Shown: positions 13,501 through 26,711, numbered from the stretch's first letter. The stretch: 64,000 bases of DNA from Phoebastria nigripes (GCA_035582835.1 JAYKAV010002788.1:3274794-3338793); one strand, 5' to 3'. Notes: generated by a model not told the origin, from the sequence alone. Numbers and translations are program-made.

Positions 13501-15924
13501 CCCAACCCCACTGCAGCTGTGTCCACTGATTTCATTGCTTGCCTCCAGGTGCTCAGCCTTTTGGCTACCAGGACTTCAGCCAGTTCTCAGGGCTCCTGTT
13601 ACTTCTTTCACAGCACATACACACAGTGTGTATAAGCATCTAAACCAAACCCCACTCTAAAGGCACACTGGCTCCATTCATCCCCTTTCAGATTATCTCA
13701 GTGAAAACACTCTTATAAGAGCTTCTTTCCCGTGACTGTAAATCACTGCTATTCACGTCCAGGAAATCAAGACAATTACCTGCCACAATTTACTCTGACA
13801 CTCTCCCTGGGCTAACATATATTAGCTAATAATACAGGTTACGCTTATTAACATATGCCTATGATGCTCAACAAAAGCACAGATTTTTGCCAGAGGTTTA
13901 ACTTATTTCTGTCACATGCTGTTTGTAATTCACTCAAGTATTCCTACCCAAGTACAAGGCCATAGGATCTGCCATCTTTCATTGAACCTTACCTGTCTGC
14001 TTTTATTACCCAAGTAAATTAAAGCACAGTATAAATCTTCAAAGAAATTGTACCCTTACATGAGATAGCTTGCAGATGTTTCTTGAGTGCCAAGGACTCC
14101 ATGTGATACTGTAATGAAACAAAGTCTTAAGCAAAATACTTCAAGTTAAAAAATAATGAGAAGTAAACACAAAAATCAGACTGACCTTTCAAAAATATTC
14201 TCTGTATTAAAAGAAGATTGTCCTGAATAAGCCAATGAAACAGTTTTTCAGGTCAACATATTCTGGATTCAGCTTAGCATTTTAAACAGATAAAAAAGGT
14301 GCAGATTGTACCATATGGTGTTAAACACGCACACCTGAAAAGATGTGCTCCAGTAACAAAAAGCTTGGCAGAGGAAAACTTTGAGTGTCATTCAAATTGT
14401 TTTTCAGAATAAATATAGATAGTTAACTTGTTCTTTCCAATTTTTTTTTTTTTTAATTTATTACTTGCTTTAGAAAACCTGAATTCAGAATCCAGGATTA
14501 GCAGGGTCCTGTGCAAGGTAGCTCGCATTTGCCTATCCCCTTCAGCTGTATGGGACAGGCCCCTGGGTTGTATTAGTGTAACAGCAGCAGGGGATTTCTT
14601 CCCCTGCTTCTTTCAGGTTTACGCATAGTCTCCTGACAAGTATTATTATTAAAAAGTAGCAGACAGAACTGCTGTAGCTTCCTTTTAAGGAAAGCAATGT
14701 GTTTTCAGAGACATTTGACCTCATCAGTCCTGAGGTACAGCAGTAATCTGATGCATTAGTTTGTGGTTAAAGCAGACCACATGAGAAGATACACAACTTA
14801 CCCAAGTCGCAAAGCACACCCAAGACAGAACTAAGGACTTACACAGGACTCCTGAAAGACAGCTAGAAAAAAAGCATTTTCTCTATAAGAATATACCTAA
14901 GGCTTTGTACCTTTAGAACTCCTGTCTTCATTGAAAAGATTGGAGATTTAAAAAGCAGCATTTAGATAGAATTTTATCTTAATATTCTCAAAACTATCAA
15001 ACCTTGGAGTCATGGGTCCCCCCCGTGGCAGATCCTGCAATAATGCTACTCTGTGTGGGATTCTGTACAGTGAAGTTTGTAAGTTAAACCTGAAGTTTCC
15101 CATGATTTTCACCAGAAATTTGAAGCAAATACAAACATCATATTTAGATGACTCCTTAACTTATCTATAGTATGACTTGCGCCTGCCTACTCCAGATTTA
15201 AACAAGTCTATACTAATGCACAGATCTGATACAGGAAAGTATATTTATAGAATATCTATGTCAAGTAAGTCCACTAGGATAGTCCACAGACAGAAGTAGT
15301 TCATTGACGGGTTCCTTTAATTCCCNAATTAAACAGTGCTACCTTTAAGCTGGAAGCCTTTCAAATCCTCTACTGACTAGGGAGAAGGGAAAACTCAGAG
15401 TATTTTGAAGGTACTTGCAAAAGTTCCACAACCTAAGAAGCATCCTCTCCCTCCAAGCCTCAGTGAGCAGGAACATCTTGCATGAAAAGCCTTACAAAAA
15501 CAAAGAGGTACCAATAAAACTGTGAGAGATACTGAGAAGACACACGGATTTTCATTTCTGTACAATAAAAGTGTCATAGTGCTTTACTGAACAAAAACAT
15601 ATGAAATGCCTTAAACTTAAATTACCTTAAAGACTGAGTCATAAGCAAAGACTTCTGTACCAGAGAAAACCATGAAGACAGAACTAAGGACATCTTTAAG
15701 GTTAGAATGCCCTCTTTGGGTATAAAGATATATTTGCAGCAACAGTAAATTTCAGCAAATACAGTGCTATTTTATGCTATAGGAAGGAAAGTAAATCCAA
15801 GAATGCCAAGTGTGCTAGTCTAAAACTTTTAAAGATGTTATAAATGGCATCTGATTACCCTCTACTAGCAACAACGTTCCTAAGATGCTACATACCAATA
15901 GTGAGGATAACAGCAACCCATACA

Positions 15925-16193
15925 CAGCAGCGCACAGGGGTAGGACAAGAAAGAGATGGGCATAACTTAAAACAAGAGAGGGTCAGACTGGGTACAAAGG
16001 AAAACTTTTTCACCCTGAGGGCAGCCAAGCAGTGGAGCAGGCTGCCCAGAGAGGTTGTGCAGTCTTTGGAGGTTTTCAAGACCCAACAGGATAAAGCCCT
16101 GAGCAACCTGGTCCAGCCTCACAGTCAGCCCTGCTTTGAGCAGGGAGTTGGACCAGAGACCTCCTGAGGTACCCAAACTATCCTATCATACCT
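15925..16193 (+). mobile_element. CR1 LINE, 3' end
   Basis: This is a 5'-truncated CR1 retrotransposon copy. The plus strand encodes the end of ORF2 in a decayed frame, including FFTLRAAKQWSRLPREVV and then VFKTQQDKALSNLV. It continues into the typical 3' region with TTGGACCAGAGACCTCCTGAGG and a weak TCCTATCATAC tail. Length and truncation are typical of avian CR1 insertions. It lies in DISC1 intron 1, antisense to the gene. Confidence 0.88.
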
Positions 16194-16870
16194 CTAAGCT
16201 TTAAATACAAGTCTCAGGATTTGCAGTATTCCACTAGTTATCTATACACACAACAAAAGTTCAAGAGTTTCATCTGTGAAGATGAATCCAGCTTTGCAAG
16301 AAAGCAATTTATCCAATTTAACTCCACAAAGGAAGTTAGTAAACAATAGTTTCATCACATCCTGGAAGCTGGAAACAGCTGCATTTCTATGAACAAAATT
16401 AAGAATAAAGTTCAGTACTTGAAATAAATAGGTTCTCAACCAGCATTTAAGCATCCAGCATCCACGCACACACAGAGAAATCACAAGCTTCAATGATGGT
16501 CAGTGCCTTAAGCAAGACAGACACAGTAAGGCATAATAACATAGGAACTCCTATTGTTCCACAGCAGCAGACCTTTAGTAGTTAGCTGGTGATTAAATGA
16601 CACTCATGAGCATCACCTAAACGTCACTTTAATCTACTGCAGTTATTTCACAAAATGTTTATTACTGAGGCTTTTTTTATTGGCTGTACAAACATTGGAG
16701 AGCATTTCTCTCAAGGCATTATTCAGCTTGCTATATTAAAAATTATTTTGACACCTTTTCCTAGGCTGCTTGCCAANTGGAAGACAAGACGGAGCCATCT
16801 GCTAGACTGTAACTGTCTGAAGACACTTCCCTTTCAAAAACTTAATCCCTTAAATGGTGCCAAGGGCATT

Positions 16871-16889
16871 ACACACACACACACACACA
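16871..16889 (+). repeat. CA dinucleotide microsatellite
   Basis: About nine uninterrupted AC units. It is a simple sequence repeat within DISC1 intron 1 and could be length-polymorphic. Confidence 0.95.
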
Positions 16890-19800
16890 AAATCTAACAT
16901 CACCTCTAAACAGCTGCAACAAAACCTGCCTCTCGCACAAATTTCCTGGTAAAGGAAGGAGGAAGACCACCTCTGCCCAGGGAATACTGCCTCTACCCTA
17001 TCCAGTCCATGAAGCCTAATTATAACATGGGCACGGAAAAAGGCAAACCTGAATACTCTGCCACACAGCTGTATCAGGCAGCCATAACCGTGCCACAGAT
17101 GTATATGTTCTATATAACTGAGTGCACAAATACAGTTATTTCTATATCTCTTCTTCTCTTTCTTGGTTTTATTTAGAATTTGAGGGATTTCTGGGGCTGG
17201 TCTCTTTCTTCTTCCACTGCTTTGCAATGTTGGTGTTTAAAATACAGGCTGCTCCACAGAATTCCTTAGAATAGCCTTAAGCTGTCCTCTGCATTGTCTT
17301 TACCTGGTCTGTTTGGTTTTTTATTATTATTACTACCATTATTATTCCCTACTTAGCTCCCTGCATTGTAATCCTCCTTTTAAAAACTTCTCTCATATTT
17401 TATATCATGATTTTCAAGTCATTAGAGATCATTTTCAGACAGCTAACATGTAGAATATGCTCCTAAAAAGAGACCTGGAAGAAAGACAGCAACCCCACAT
17501 ACTTCTCATACGGCTTGCACTGAAGTCATACTGGCCTTTCAATATTAAAACCACAGCCACTCTAAACTTGCTATGGCCACACTTAACGCCTACACTTCCA
17601 ACTTAATGCCTAGGCAAAGCACACAGAATTCCACTAAGACCTGGCAGCACAGAAAGCGGTAACATAAGAAGTCTGTGAGTCCAGATCCAGTAGAAAGTTC
17701 TGGACCCTCATCAAGAAATTCAGTGCCACACCAAGCTCACCAGAAACACAGCAAAAGTGTTGCTACACACCATTATCACTAGTTATAACAAAGCTAAATT
17801 ATTTTAAAATCATATTAAATGAATTTGGAAAGTGAATGGCATGAATATACACAGCCTATTCAACCCAGCAAAGACGAAAAACCTTACCAGCCACGCTCTA
17901 AGGGATAAACTGAAGGCCTTGAAGAACAACAGAGCAAGCCAGCAGATTTCACAAAGGGTGATCCTAAGTGCTACGGACTGTTCTTCCCAGAACGGTAACA
18001 CTGGATATTAGTTCCCAGTCCTACCTCATACGGGAAAACAACAAATGTACTTCTAAAAAATTAAGCAACGTAACTATACTCAAGGCAGGCAGAGAACATC
18101 TCCTCGGCTAACATGAACTGGTTCCTAACTTGGCACTGGAGCAGATGATCCCACGGAAAATTCTGTCATTGACAAAAGCTGGCGCTGTAGCAGGAAAATT
18201 CCCAATCTGCTAAAACAACAAATACCCTACTGCTAGCGCTCGCTGCATACAAGGGAAGAAGCAGGACCTGGTCTTTTCTTACCTTATAGCAACCCGAGAC
18301 CCCCTGAGAGCAGGATTTTCCCCCCCTTGCTCCCGTCTTCATTCTCACAGGAAGCAGAAGACAGCCTTGGTGCACTGCTCAGAGGGAACCATTAACTGGA
18401 ACAGCCCTTCTCATGGCCAAGTCTGTACAAGACCCTAGCAGGCCACAAGCATGGGAACACTATAGCAGCTGTCTCGCCACGACCACGTTCAGATTTCCCA
18501 GGGAAAGAGTAAACGCGGTACCTACTGATTATTAACTAATTTGACACAAAGGAGCAAAACCACACAGAGGAACAGCTGCACTGGGCAGCGAGGCCTTTCT
18601 CATACAATTTCAACAAGAGGGTCTCAAGATTTTCACTGCTCTAAGCAAATAAAAACATACTGCTCTCCTAAGCGAGGGCTCTGGCAGGTCGGGAGCAAAG
18701 TTTCAGCACGGTGCCCTGCCAAAACAGTGCTGCCCCACTGCAGCGATAGCATAGCCTGGGACCATCCAGGGTGTCCGAGAGCATCTCATGCCCCTGAGGC
18801 CCCACGCCACTCCTGATGCGTAGATGCAGGCACTCCTTCCTTGTCACTCCTGCTGGGAGCACAGCAACCACAAAGATGTTAAAATCTAGGAAATCTAGCT
18901 ACAGCAATGCAAAAGACCACCAAACTCAGCAGTTGTCTGTCCTGCTCTCCTGAGATTGGTATGCCTATCGCTCTTCAAGAGAGGAGCTGGGAACACAATG
19001 CGTCCACAGCTCAGCTCCCGCTGATCACAGCCTGAGGTATTAGTGCAAACACTGACAGGTTAATGCACTGCTCTAGAAATGGGAACAGCCAAGCCCCAGC
19101 AAACAGCTGTGCTGCCCATTCCCCCCATCACCTGGGTCTCCACAGGCCATTAGCAACAGGAAGCACCTGGACCTTCACCCAGTGCATGAAATTCAACCCC
19201 ATCCCTGCCTCAGTAACCAAAACCCTAGAAGGGAAAGCTTTTGTCCCCAAAGCTATGCTCTCCAACAACAGGGGAAAACAAGCCCTTCCCGATACAATCA
19301 GCTTAGCCCTCACAACAAAAAGATATTTTATGGAGCTGAGACTGCCTGGATTTACCACACTGAACAGGCTCGGTGATGCTCCTTCCTTGGAGCGTCGGGA
19401 TGTTTCCCTGAAGTAAAACATTTGTGTGTGTGGGAAGGGAAACAACCAGATCACAAGAATTAGCTGTAATGTAAGAAAAAAGCCTGTGGCTATAAGTATT
19501 TGACCTTGCAAGTAGTCTCCATCAGCACCATTCCAGGTGCCCGTATATCTGCAGTAGTGATAATGCATAAAACTAAGCTGGTATGTCAGTGGAAAGGACA
19601 CTTACCATCCTATCATTAAAGATGGGAAACAAAATACCTTCAGTATCCCACTAAAACAGCAAGGAAGCAGCTTACTAGCAGGAAAAAACTGTCCTTCCAC
19701 TTCCCAAGCTCTCTGGAGACCTTATGGTTTTCCAAAAACAAAACAAAAAGGCCCCAAGAATGGGTTCCTACAGTGTTAAAAACATACTTTTCAGACCCAA

Positions 19801-22800
19801 AGGCCTGACTGCAGATCTAAATTCAAAGTGGGGCCAGCTAGATGAGCTGAGCTAGGGACTACTCTGCTCACCCCATCAATCACCAAAGTTGTGAAGCCAC
19901 TGTCAAACTTCATTATCTACAGGCACATTGACAACATCACTATCATTTCACTCTACTTTTCCACTATTATTATTATGCAGAATTTAGCAAGGTCTTAAAA
20001 AGCTACACTGATGCCACATGCCTCACCTTACACAGATCTGGAGACCTGCAAAACAATTCAGAAGATCTAATGATACCAACTCCCAGTTCCTGCTTCTCCC
20101 ACAGATACTAACCCTTTCATTCTTACTCAGTTTTACAATACTATCAACCTCTTGACTTTTTGCTCCACAGGTTGCCTCAAAGTTGCTCTACTAAGAGGTT
20201 TTCGTGCCCCACTGACCTCTCAGCCCAGCAAAAGAAACCTTTCAACCAGAGCCCACTAAACCCCCTCGACCAACCAACTCTTCTGCCATTGCAGAGAACA
20301 GGGAAAGTTCACACATCACATTCATTCTGCTCTTAGTTTCAAGCAGCCACTTCTCCCACACAGCTCTTTTCCAAGGAGATTTTATCATTTGAGCATACAT
20401 ACATACACTGTGTTTAGCAAATTACTGCTACATTTGCAGTTCTGACTCAGGTGTTTGGTCCGATCTATAAATACAGACAATGCATACACCTTTGAAACGA
20501 AAGGAGCTAGCTATGCACTACTAAGAAAATGCATTTTCCACTTTCCATCCCTAATTCTGAGTACGCAGCTGTTTATGTAGTAAATATTTACTTTTCAAGG
20601 TAAAATCTAAATGTTTTTATGCTTGTTATTGTTACAAATAAACATACTGACAGAAGTCAAAAGAGCATAGTAACTAGACAATTTACTCTTGACACCAGAG
20701 CCACACAACTCACACACCTATTTGTAAGGCAGTAAGAGAGGAAGGAAAGGGGCGGGGAAGAATAGAAAGTGCCACTGACCATACTCATTAGGCAGCAGGG
20801 TCCCAAGTAGTAATTTATCACACAGAGATAATAAGACATGTATGTGCTGGAAGGAAGCGTGGCTATAAGATGAAGGAGGGTCTGAAACAGAGAGAGCAGC
20901 ATTGTACAGTATGTACAAAGGGGAGGCAGAATCCAAATTCTGCGTGCCCCAAAGGAGTCGCGCTGAACAAAGAAACCCTACTTGAGGCAAGCACATGATC
21001 TCACCACTCTGTCTGCAGACTTCAGATTAGTCATTAAGCCACTTTACATTCTCGGCATCAATAAATAGGGAAGTAACTCCATGTCAATAGCTCATTCAAT
21101 TTCCACACAGAAAACTCATGTTTAACAAACAAAGGATGTCGATAGTGGATCTCNGCTTCCACGGCAGCAGTAGCTAGGAGGCTTGATAAAGAAACATTTC
21201 TCCCTGAAAGCATTTTTCAGGTGAGCAGTTAATGGAATCTGTGCCTATATGCTATAAGAGAAGAAAAAAGAAAATTAAATGGAGTGTTAAATAGTTAACA
21301 TTACACAGAATTAAGTAAACACCCCCAAATAAGGGTACTACCGTGCTTAACATAGGCACAGTAGCCTTTGTTCAGTGCCAGAGGGCCAAGTTTTTCCTCG
21401 TGTGACTGCTGATTTACAAAGGGCACATTCATCCCAAATACATAAAGGTTTTGCAGCACTTTTCCTTCAAGAATATTGAATAGTATTACAACATACCCCA
21501 GGCTCAATCCTAATCTAAGTGACACAGCATGAAAGGGCTGCTTTCTGGAAGAAGACACAAGATGCTAAGGATGAACTTGGAAATCACTATGGCAACTCCA
21601 CAGGTTCCTTTCGGTTGACCTTCGAGGCTGATACTCTGAAGGAGGTAAGAAACCGCCTTTCCACAGGAGTCGTTAATGTGCATTACAGCCGAAACCAGAA
21701 AAGGCCACAGCCTGTCTGCAGCTCAATTAGAAAGAAGGTTTGCTCAAGGAAACCGAATGCTAAAATGAAAAAAATTGTAACTCCCGATGAGCGATCGGGA
21801 GGTGTTACACACTCCAGTAAATCTCATTTGAAAGGTCAGGTGGTTCAGTAGCTGTCGGAGGCCCAAGTTACGGTGAGCAAAAGAAGCCTAACAGAGTGTG
21901 CCTAATTTGTGAACAAAGTCAGAATTAACCTTTAGGGTTTTCACTTTTGTGAGTACAAAACATTGTTTGCAGTGCTTTCTTCTTCCTGTTCGTCANAATT
22001 AATTCATCCTGGTGCTAATAAATCCTCTTTGCTTACACAGCCCCACTACAATTCCAGCAGCGGCAGCTTAGACCCAAACTTTTGACTTCACTTTACTGAA
22101 GAGAACAAAGGCTGATTTATCTAAATTTAAAGAGGGCGGAAGCCAGCGCCAATACAATACTTGCCTCTGACCGCTCTTTAGAGTGCTGCTGCACTGTAAT
22201 CATTAGTATCATGTATGAGAACAGGTTATTTTCACCGCCCAATCTCCAAGAACCATACAGAAAACCGATAACCTTGATAGTATAAGCACTGGGAAGTAAG
22301 AAAAAAAGTTGGACGTGGTCTTAATCTCCAGTGTACAAAACACTGTTCATAAGCATTTAGGGGTTCGTTTTACATTCCCTCGGCCCACCGTGACCACAAC
22401 GTTAAGTAACCACAAACCTCTAAACTCAGCTTTTTTAATTTTAAATATTTATTTTAATCATCCCTACTTTTCAGTTTCGTAAGTGCCTAAAAGCCCTATC
22501 AATAGTAAAAATCTACTGTAGCTTCAACTGGAAAACCACTGTCAATGCCTTCCTAGAAGGAACCACAACAACTTTAGCTTCAGCAATGAGATGGGGGAAT
22601 ATCCATACAACATAATTAAAGGGACTTAGTATTTAAACAACAAGAAAAGTTTAATAAAGTAGAACTTCTCCCATCTTCATGAGTTACCGTAAGGCCAACT
22701 GCAAATTAGCGAGTAAATGAACAAATACGAAAGGGCAGAACCAGAGATAACGCATCGCAGTGTACTTTGTTCATTTCTTTGAAAACTCTCATTTACTTTT

Positions 22801-23905
22801 AATTACCAGTAGTGCTTGCTGGTATGTGTTCCGCAGCATATTTCGTAAAAGCCTTTATTTAAAAAGCACTTCNCTGCAGAGCTCTTAAATCACTGTTCAG
22901 AAGCATAGCAAAAAGTTACCTAACCACTTGTACACAAAGATTAGTGTGGATTACCAAAACATGAATGAGCTGTTTTCTATTGAAATGTTGGCAAGGACAA
23001 CAGAAGTGTTTGCAGAAATTCTCGTTGGACTAATGGAGCTTGGAGAACAGCATATCCCAAACAACCCAAAAGGCAGCGGACGCACCCAGTGAGCGANGTG
23101 CCTTTCTCCCCCAGCTCTCCTGGGAAGGGTGAAGTGTTTTTTTCCCAGAATTTCCTCACGCGTCCAGCCGTTCGCCAGCACCAGCGTCAGTAACGCAGGC
23201 AGCCCTAGCTTGGGCTGGCTGATGGCTGCTGCTCTGAAGGAGGAGAAGGAGGGCAGCTCATCCACACTAGAGGTCACAGTCTTTTAAAACTCAGCTATTC
23301 ATAGAAGTATATACGCACAGCTTCTCCATTAAGATGGCAGTTTCCTTTTTCTTCCTTTAAACCAAGTTTAGAGATATTATATGGGTCACTTTTCTAAGAG
23401 TACTGTTACTTCCCTCTTTGCACTTGGTTATTTAGGGGGAAGAAAAAAAAAAATTATACATCTTTGTATCAATATAACTTCTTCCATACTGGCAGAGGTG
23501 AAATTAGAGAATTTTTTGAGTTTAAGAAAATAATAATAATGTTATTTCAATGTTGCAACACGGTTTCCTAGACTACATTTACTGTGCAATAAACGCTAAA
23601 ATCACTGGGGAGTTAAAAAATTAAAACCCCCAAAACTTTCAGACTGCGAAATGGAAGATCCATTTTTCTTCACTTAAAAGCCGTAAAACCCCCCGTATTC
23701 AACATGACTCCCCGCATCCAGAGCTGCCGGCCCTCCCCGCCTGAAGATAGTGTCCAGCCGAGCCGCCCGGCCCCTCCAGCGGGAGAAGCTCTGCCGGCCC
23801 CGGCCCCGTTAGGGTTCAGTCTCGCTCCCCCAAGTCCCCTGCTCGTTCATGGGCTTCGCTCGGCGCCTCGCACCCGTTCCAGCTCTCCGGCCGGGCACCT
23901 GCCCC

Positions 23906-24000
23906 GCCGGGTCGGCGGCGTGGGGGGGGGGAGAGAGAGGGGGGTAACGGCGCCCGCCGTTACCCCCCTCTCTCTCCCCCCCCCACGCCGCCGACCCGGC
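23906..24000. repeat. Near-perfect GC-rich inverted repeat, arms about 46-47 bp, 2-bp spacer
   Basis: The left arm (23906-23952) and right arm (23955-24000) are reverse complements over their whole length. The only difference is one base in a G/C run (10 G on the left, 9 C on the right). The spacer is CC at 23953-23954. From the centre outward, each arm has a TAACGGCG core, a G6 block, an AG repeat, the G9-10 run and GCGGCGGC-rich sequence. It lies 50 bases inside DISC1 intron 1, within the CpG island. It could form a hairpin or cruciform, or could be an assembly fold-back artefact. Confidence 0.93.
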
Positions 24001-24050
24001 CCGCCCTCCCCCTCAGCAGCCACCGGGCCCGCAGGCCGCCCCCCGCTCAC

Positions 24051-24126
24051 CTGAGCTCGCCGCCGCTCCCCCGCCGCCGCGGCGCCGCCTGTCGGTACCT
24101 CCCAGCCGGGGCTGCGGCCGCCACAT
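24051..24126 (-). CDS. DISC1: DISC1 first coding exon
   Basis: On the minus strand an ATG at 24126 opens 25 codons plus one base. The peptide begins MWRPQPRLGG and continues through an Arg run, a Gly run and AAASS, then reaches a consensus donor, TCAG|GTGAGC, at 24051/24050. The single leftover base is exactly what DISC1 exon 2 needs (phase 1, completing Asp). Known DISC1 also begins with a short Gly/Ala/Arg-rich exon of about two dozen residues that joins exon 2 at an Asp codon. Position in a CpG island and on the right strand agree. The frame is also open upstream to another ATG at 24213, which would add 29 residues. I prefer the 24126 start because it gives the usual family length. The exon is fast-evolving, so the call rests mainly on phase, donor and location. 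Confidence 0.8.
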
Positions 24127-25559
24127 CCCGGTCCACCCCCCACCCTCACCGGGGCGGAAAGCGGCGGTGGCGCCGGCCACTNCCAGCCGAGGGCGGGCCG
24201 CAGGCGGCTCCACCGCCCCGGGGCGGGAGAGGGCCGCGGGCGGGCCCAGCGTTGGAGGGTGTTGCGGGTCGTGGGTCGCGGCGGGGCGGGAGGAGCGGTG
24301 ATGGCAGGGCTGTCTTCAACGCAGAGGCCCGGGCGTGGAGCCTTGCACAGGCCCAGAGAGCGAGGGTCCTTCAGGTCAAGGCGGGTCCCTGTCCGTGCAG
24401 TGGTCTAAGGCTGTCCGGTCTCTGTTCCCCCAGGTCAGCAGGACACCGGCGTTAAGTCAGGAGGGAAGACAAGGCGACTGCGGTCCCGGTCCCCATCTGC
24501 ATCAGCCTGAAGGGACCAGCGCACCAGAAGAACCGCCTCTGCCACACATACAGAGGCGTACAGCCTCCCTCCCACACGTCCTGGGGAGCTGCAGTTCCAG
24601 CATCATGGGGATATGGCTATACCAAATATATATACCAAATACACTATTGGGAAACGACTTGTTTTCAAATGTAGCCATACTGTGCATTGCTTGGGTCTTA
24701 CAGCCATCATGTGACTGTTCACGGGCCCTTCTCTGGCACTGCCTTATGTGTCAAGATACTCGCTGAACTGAATAATTTTAGTCCTACATCATTTCCCATG
24801 TATCTTCTCCTCCCTAGTTAACACACGCATCAGCTTTTGCTATCCCTAGTCTTTCTCTACTCAGTTTTGTTTCTAGTATTTATTTCTAGTAATTTATTTA
24901 ATTATGAGCTTTATATAAGCTTATGACCCACTGACTACAGCTTTGTATCTACTTTGCTAAAGTAGTTCCTGCTTCGATCATGGATCATCATACCCACTAG
25001 CCATGTACATGGAATCAGCATTTTTCAAAATGACCTACATCCGTCCTAGTCTTCAAGAATGCTCTTGCCTTCTCAGATACGGTAAATGCTATTACAAGTT
25101 AAAAATACTGTCCTGTGCACAGGGAAGTTTTCATAACATTCAGAAAAGTTACTAGAAAAAAGCCCACGTTTATCTAACAACTGACAGTTTACTGATGTTC
25201 TTGGGTTTCAGTCCATTTATTAAGACATACAAGACATGCTAAGGGAATTTTGACCTCATGTTGCAGTCTGTGCCCTTCCTGACTTGTGAGAGAAGATAGC
25301 GAGCAGCTGTGCCTCACATGCCAAAAATAGCCACGCATCCTTCTCCTTCTTCCTTCAGCCTTGCTGCAGTGTGTCTGATTCAGATGATGTCAGTGCTAGC
25401 TCCCATCAGTCAGAGAGAAATTTGTTATCAAAGGACAGCTGTAGTGGTGCAGACAAAGGGCCCACCTAGCACAGCCTTGCCTCCAATTCAAGCCCAAGGA
25501 CAGTTGCCTCAGCAAGAGTAGGAACAAGGCAGCACACACACCACTTCCCCTTTGGACTC

Positions 25560-26390
25560 TCCCACCCTCTGCCCAATGTCAGCTCAGGGGTTTCCTCAGC
25601 TCAGTTCAGATTGTGGAGTCAGTAACCTGCAGTGGATCTCACGCTCTCCCAAGTGCTTGCCCAGCCTCCCCTTGAGCCCACTTNGGCTTTTGGCACACCT
25701 GGGTTCCCCAGGTCTCTACTCGCTGCGCAAGGCACGAGCTCCTGGTACTTGTGTGGAGCCTGGCTATGGCTCACTGCCTTTAAGAGCTGCCAGATTTTTG
25801 TGCTTGAAGAAACAGAGATTTTTCCCAATGTGTCCGTGCCTCTGATGATTTCCATATGTGTTATCACATCATGTCATCCCTTTTCCAAACTGCACGGTGC
25901 TAAGCTGCTCGGACTGGCCTTGTACGGAAGCTGCTCCAAACCTTTGGTTATCTTTGTTGCCCCTCTCTAGATCTTTTCTATTTCTGCTTTTTGGGATGAG
26001 GGGGCTAAGTAAGGATGCAGGTTAGCCATGGATTTCTACAGTGATGGCATCTTCATGTTTCCTGTTGTGTTCTTTACCAATAGTCTGTAACATTTGATTT
26101 GTTTTTTCTGACTGCTGCCACACATTTAGCTGANATTTTCTGTTATGTAACTAATCCCACAGTTTCCTTCTCAGCAGTGGTGAACACCTCAGAGCTTTTC
26201 ATATTATGTGAGAGGCTAGGATTGTTCTTACCGGTAGGTGCCAGTTCAATTTATACACAGTGAATTTCATCTGTTGTTTGATTGTCCAGTCACTCAGCCT
26301 CATAAGGTCCTTCTGCAGCTCTTTGCAGCCAGCCCTTGTTCATGCTACCGCAAATAACTCAGCATCAGCAGCAGGACATGCTTCAGCTGC
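25560..26390 (-). mobile_element. Old CR1-like LINE fragment (3' part), copy A
   Basis: Read on the minus strand, the segment carries decayed reverse-transcriptase C-terminal sequence (LQKDLMRLSDWTIKQQMKF-like near 26.3 kb). A RATK-type motif region follows near 25.9 kb, and the 3' end reads CTGAACTGAGCTGAGGAAACCCC. The terminal 100-plus bases match copy B at 39.42 kb closely, including the stretch with the GGAGGCTGG.CAAGCACTTGG motif. The frame is broken throughout. The subfamily is not assigned; it appears older than the CR1 copies at 51 and 62 kb. Confidence 0.72.
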
Positions 26391-26711
26391 TTATATGTTG
26401 AACAGCAGAGGTTCTAGAGAAGCTCATCAGTCCAAAGCTACCAAAAGGTAACTATTCTCTAAACTAATATTCAAAAGAAGCACGGCATGATCTGTATTCA
26501 GAAAGAAGCCCTGTTAATGGGTTCTTTGCATCTGCTCTCAATCTACTCCAAGAGGTAAAGTTTATCCCAAACTTCAACACTTCTGCTTCAAGTGGCTTTG
26601 CCTTACCTCATGTGTACTCTTATCAATGTGTGTATTTAACAAAAAAGTCCCACCACAACAGAGTACTCAGCAGACATTACCTGGGTAGATAATCAGCAGT
26701 ATGTGCGAATA

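Larger units (their letters stand above)
4299..24050 (-). other. DISC1: DISC1 intron 1
   Basis: This is a 19.75-kb intron between the CpG-island first exon and exon 2. Its donor is CAG|GTGAGC and its acceptor a pure C/T tract before CAG, which is G-rich on the plus strand. Contents: a moderately GC-rich patch near 6.5-6.95 kb of unknown origin, a G14 run at 7544-7557, A-runs at 9168-9190 and near 10.98-11.0 kb, a CR1 3' end at 15.93-16.19 kb, a CA repeat at 16871-16889 and a large inverted repeat at 23906-24000. Open frames inside it, including those at 19128-19601 (-), 21519-21851 (+) and 22951-23277 (-), have no recognised similarity and are not called as genes. Confidence 0.85.
23700..24330 (-). 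promoter_or_regulatory. DISC1: CpG island, DISC1 promoter and 5' UTR
   Basis: About 600 bases are extremely GC- and CpG-rich in otherwise AT-rich surroundings. Several GC-box cores (GGGCGG) lie around 24221-24290, upstream of the DISC1 start on the minus strand. No TATA box is obvious, which fits a CpG-island promoter. The first exon and its donor sit inside the island. Divergent non-coding transcription on the plus strand is common for such promoters but is not shown here. Confidence 0.8.

Noticed and set aside
15888..16176. Minus-strand open frames at 16 kb
   Set aside because: They are antisense reading of the CR1 3' end.
19128..19601. 157-codon minus-strand open frame with hydrophobic stretches in DISC1 intron 1
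   Set aside because: No similarity recognised, lies inside an intron, and is not flanked by convincing splice sites.
23704..24149. Overlapping plus- and minus-strand frames with near-identical GG..GRERGVTA peptides
   Set aside because: They are the two arms of the inverted repeat translated on both strands, not genes.
24335..24766. 143-codon plus-strand frame diverging from the DISC1 CpG island
   Set aside because: Composition changes from GC-rich to AT-rich sequence within the frame, with no recognised domain; divergent non-coding transcription is a simpler explanation if it is transcribed at all.
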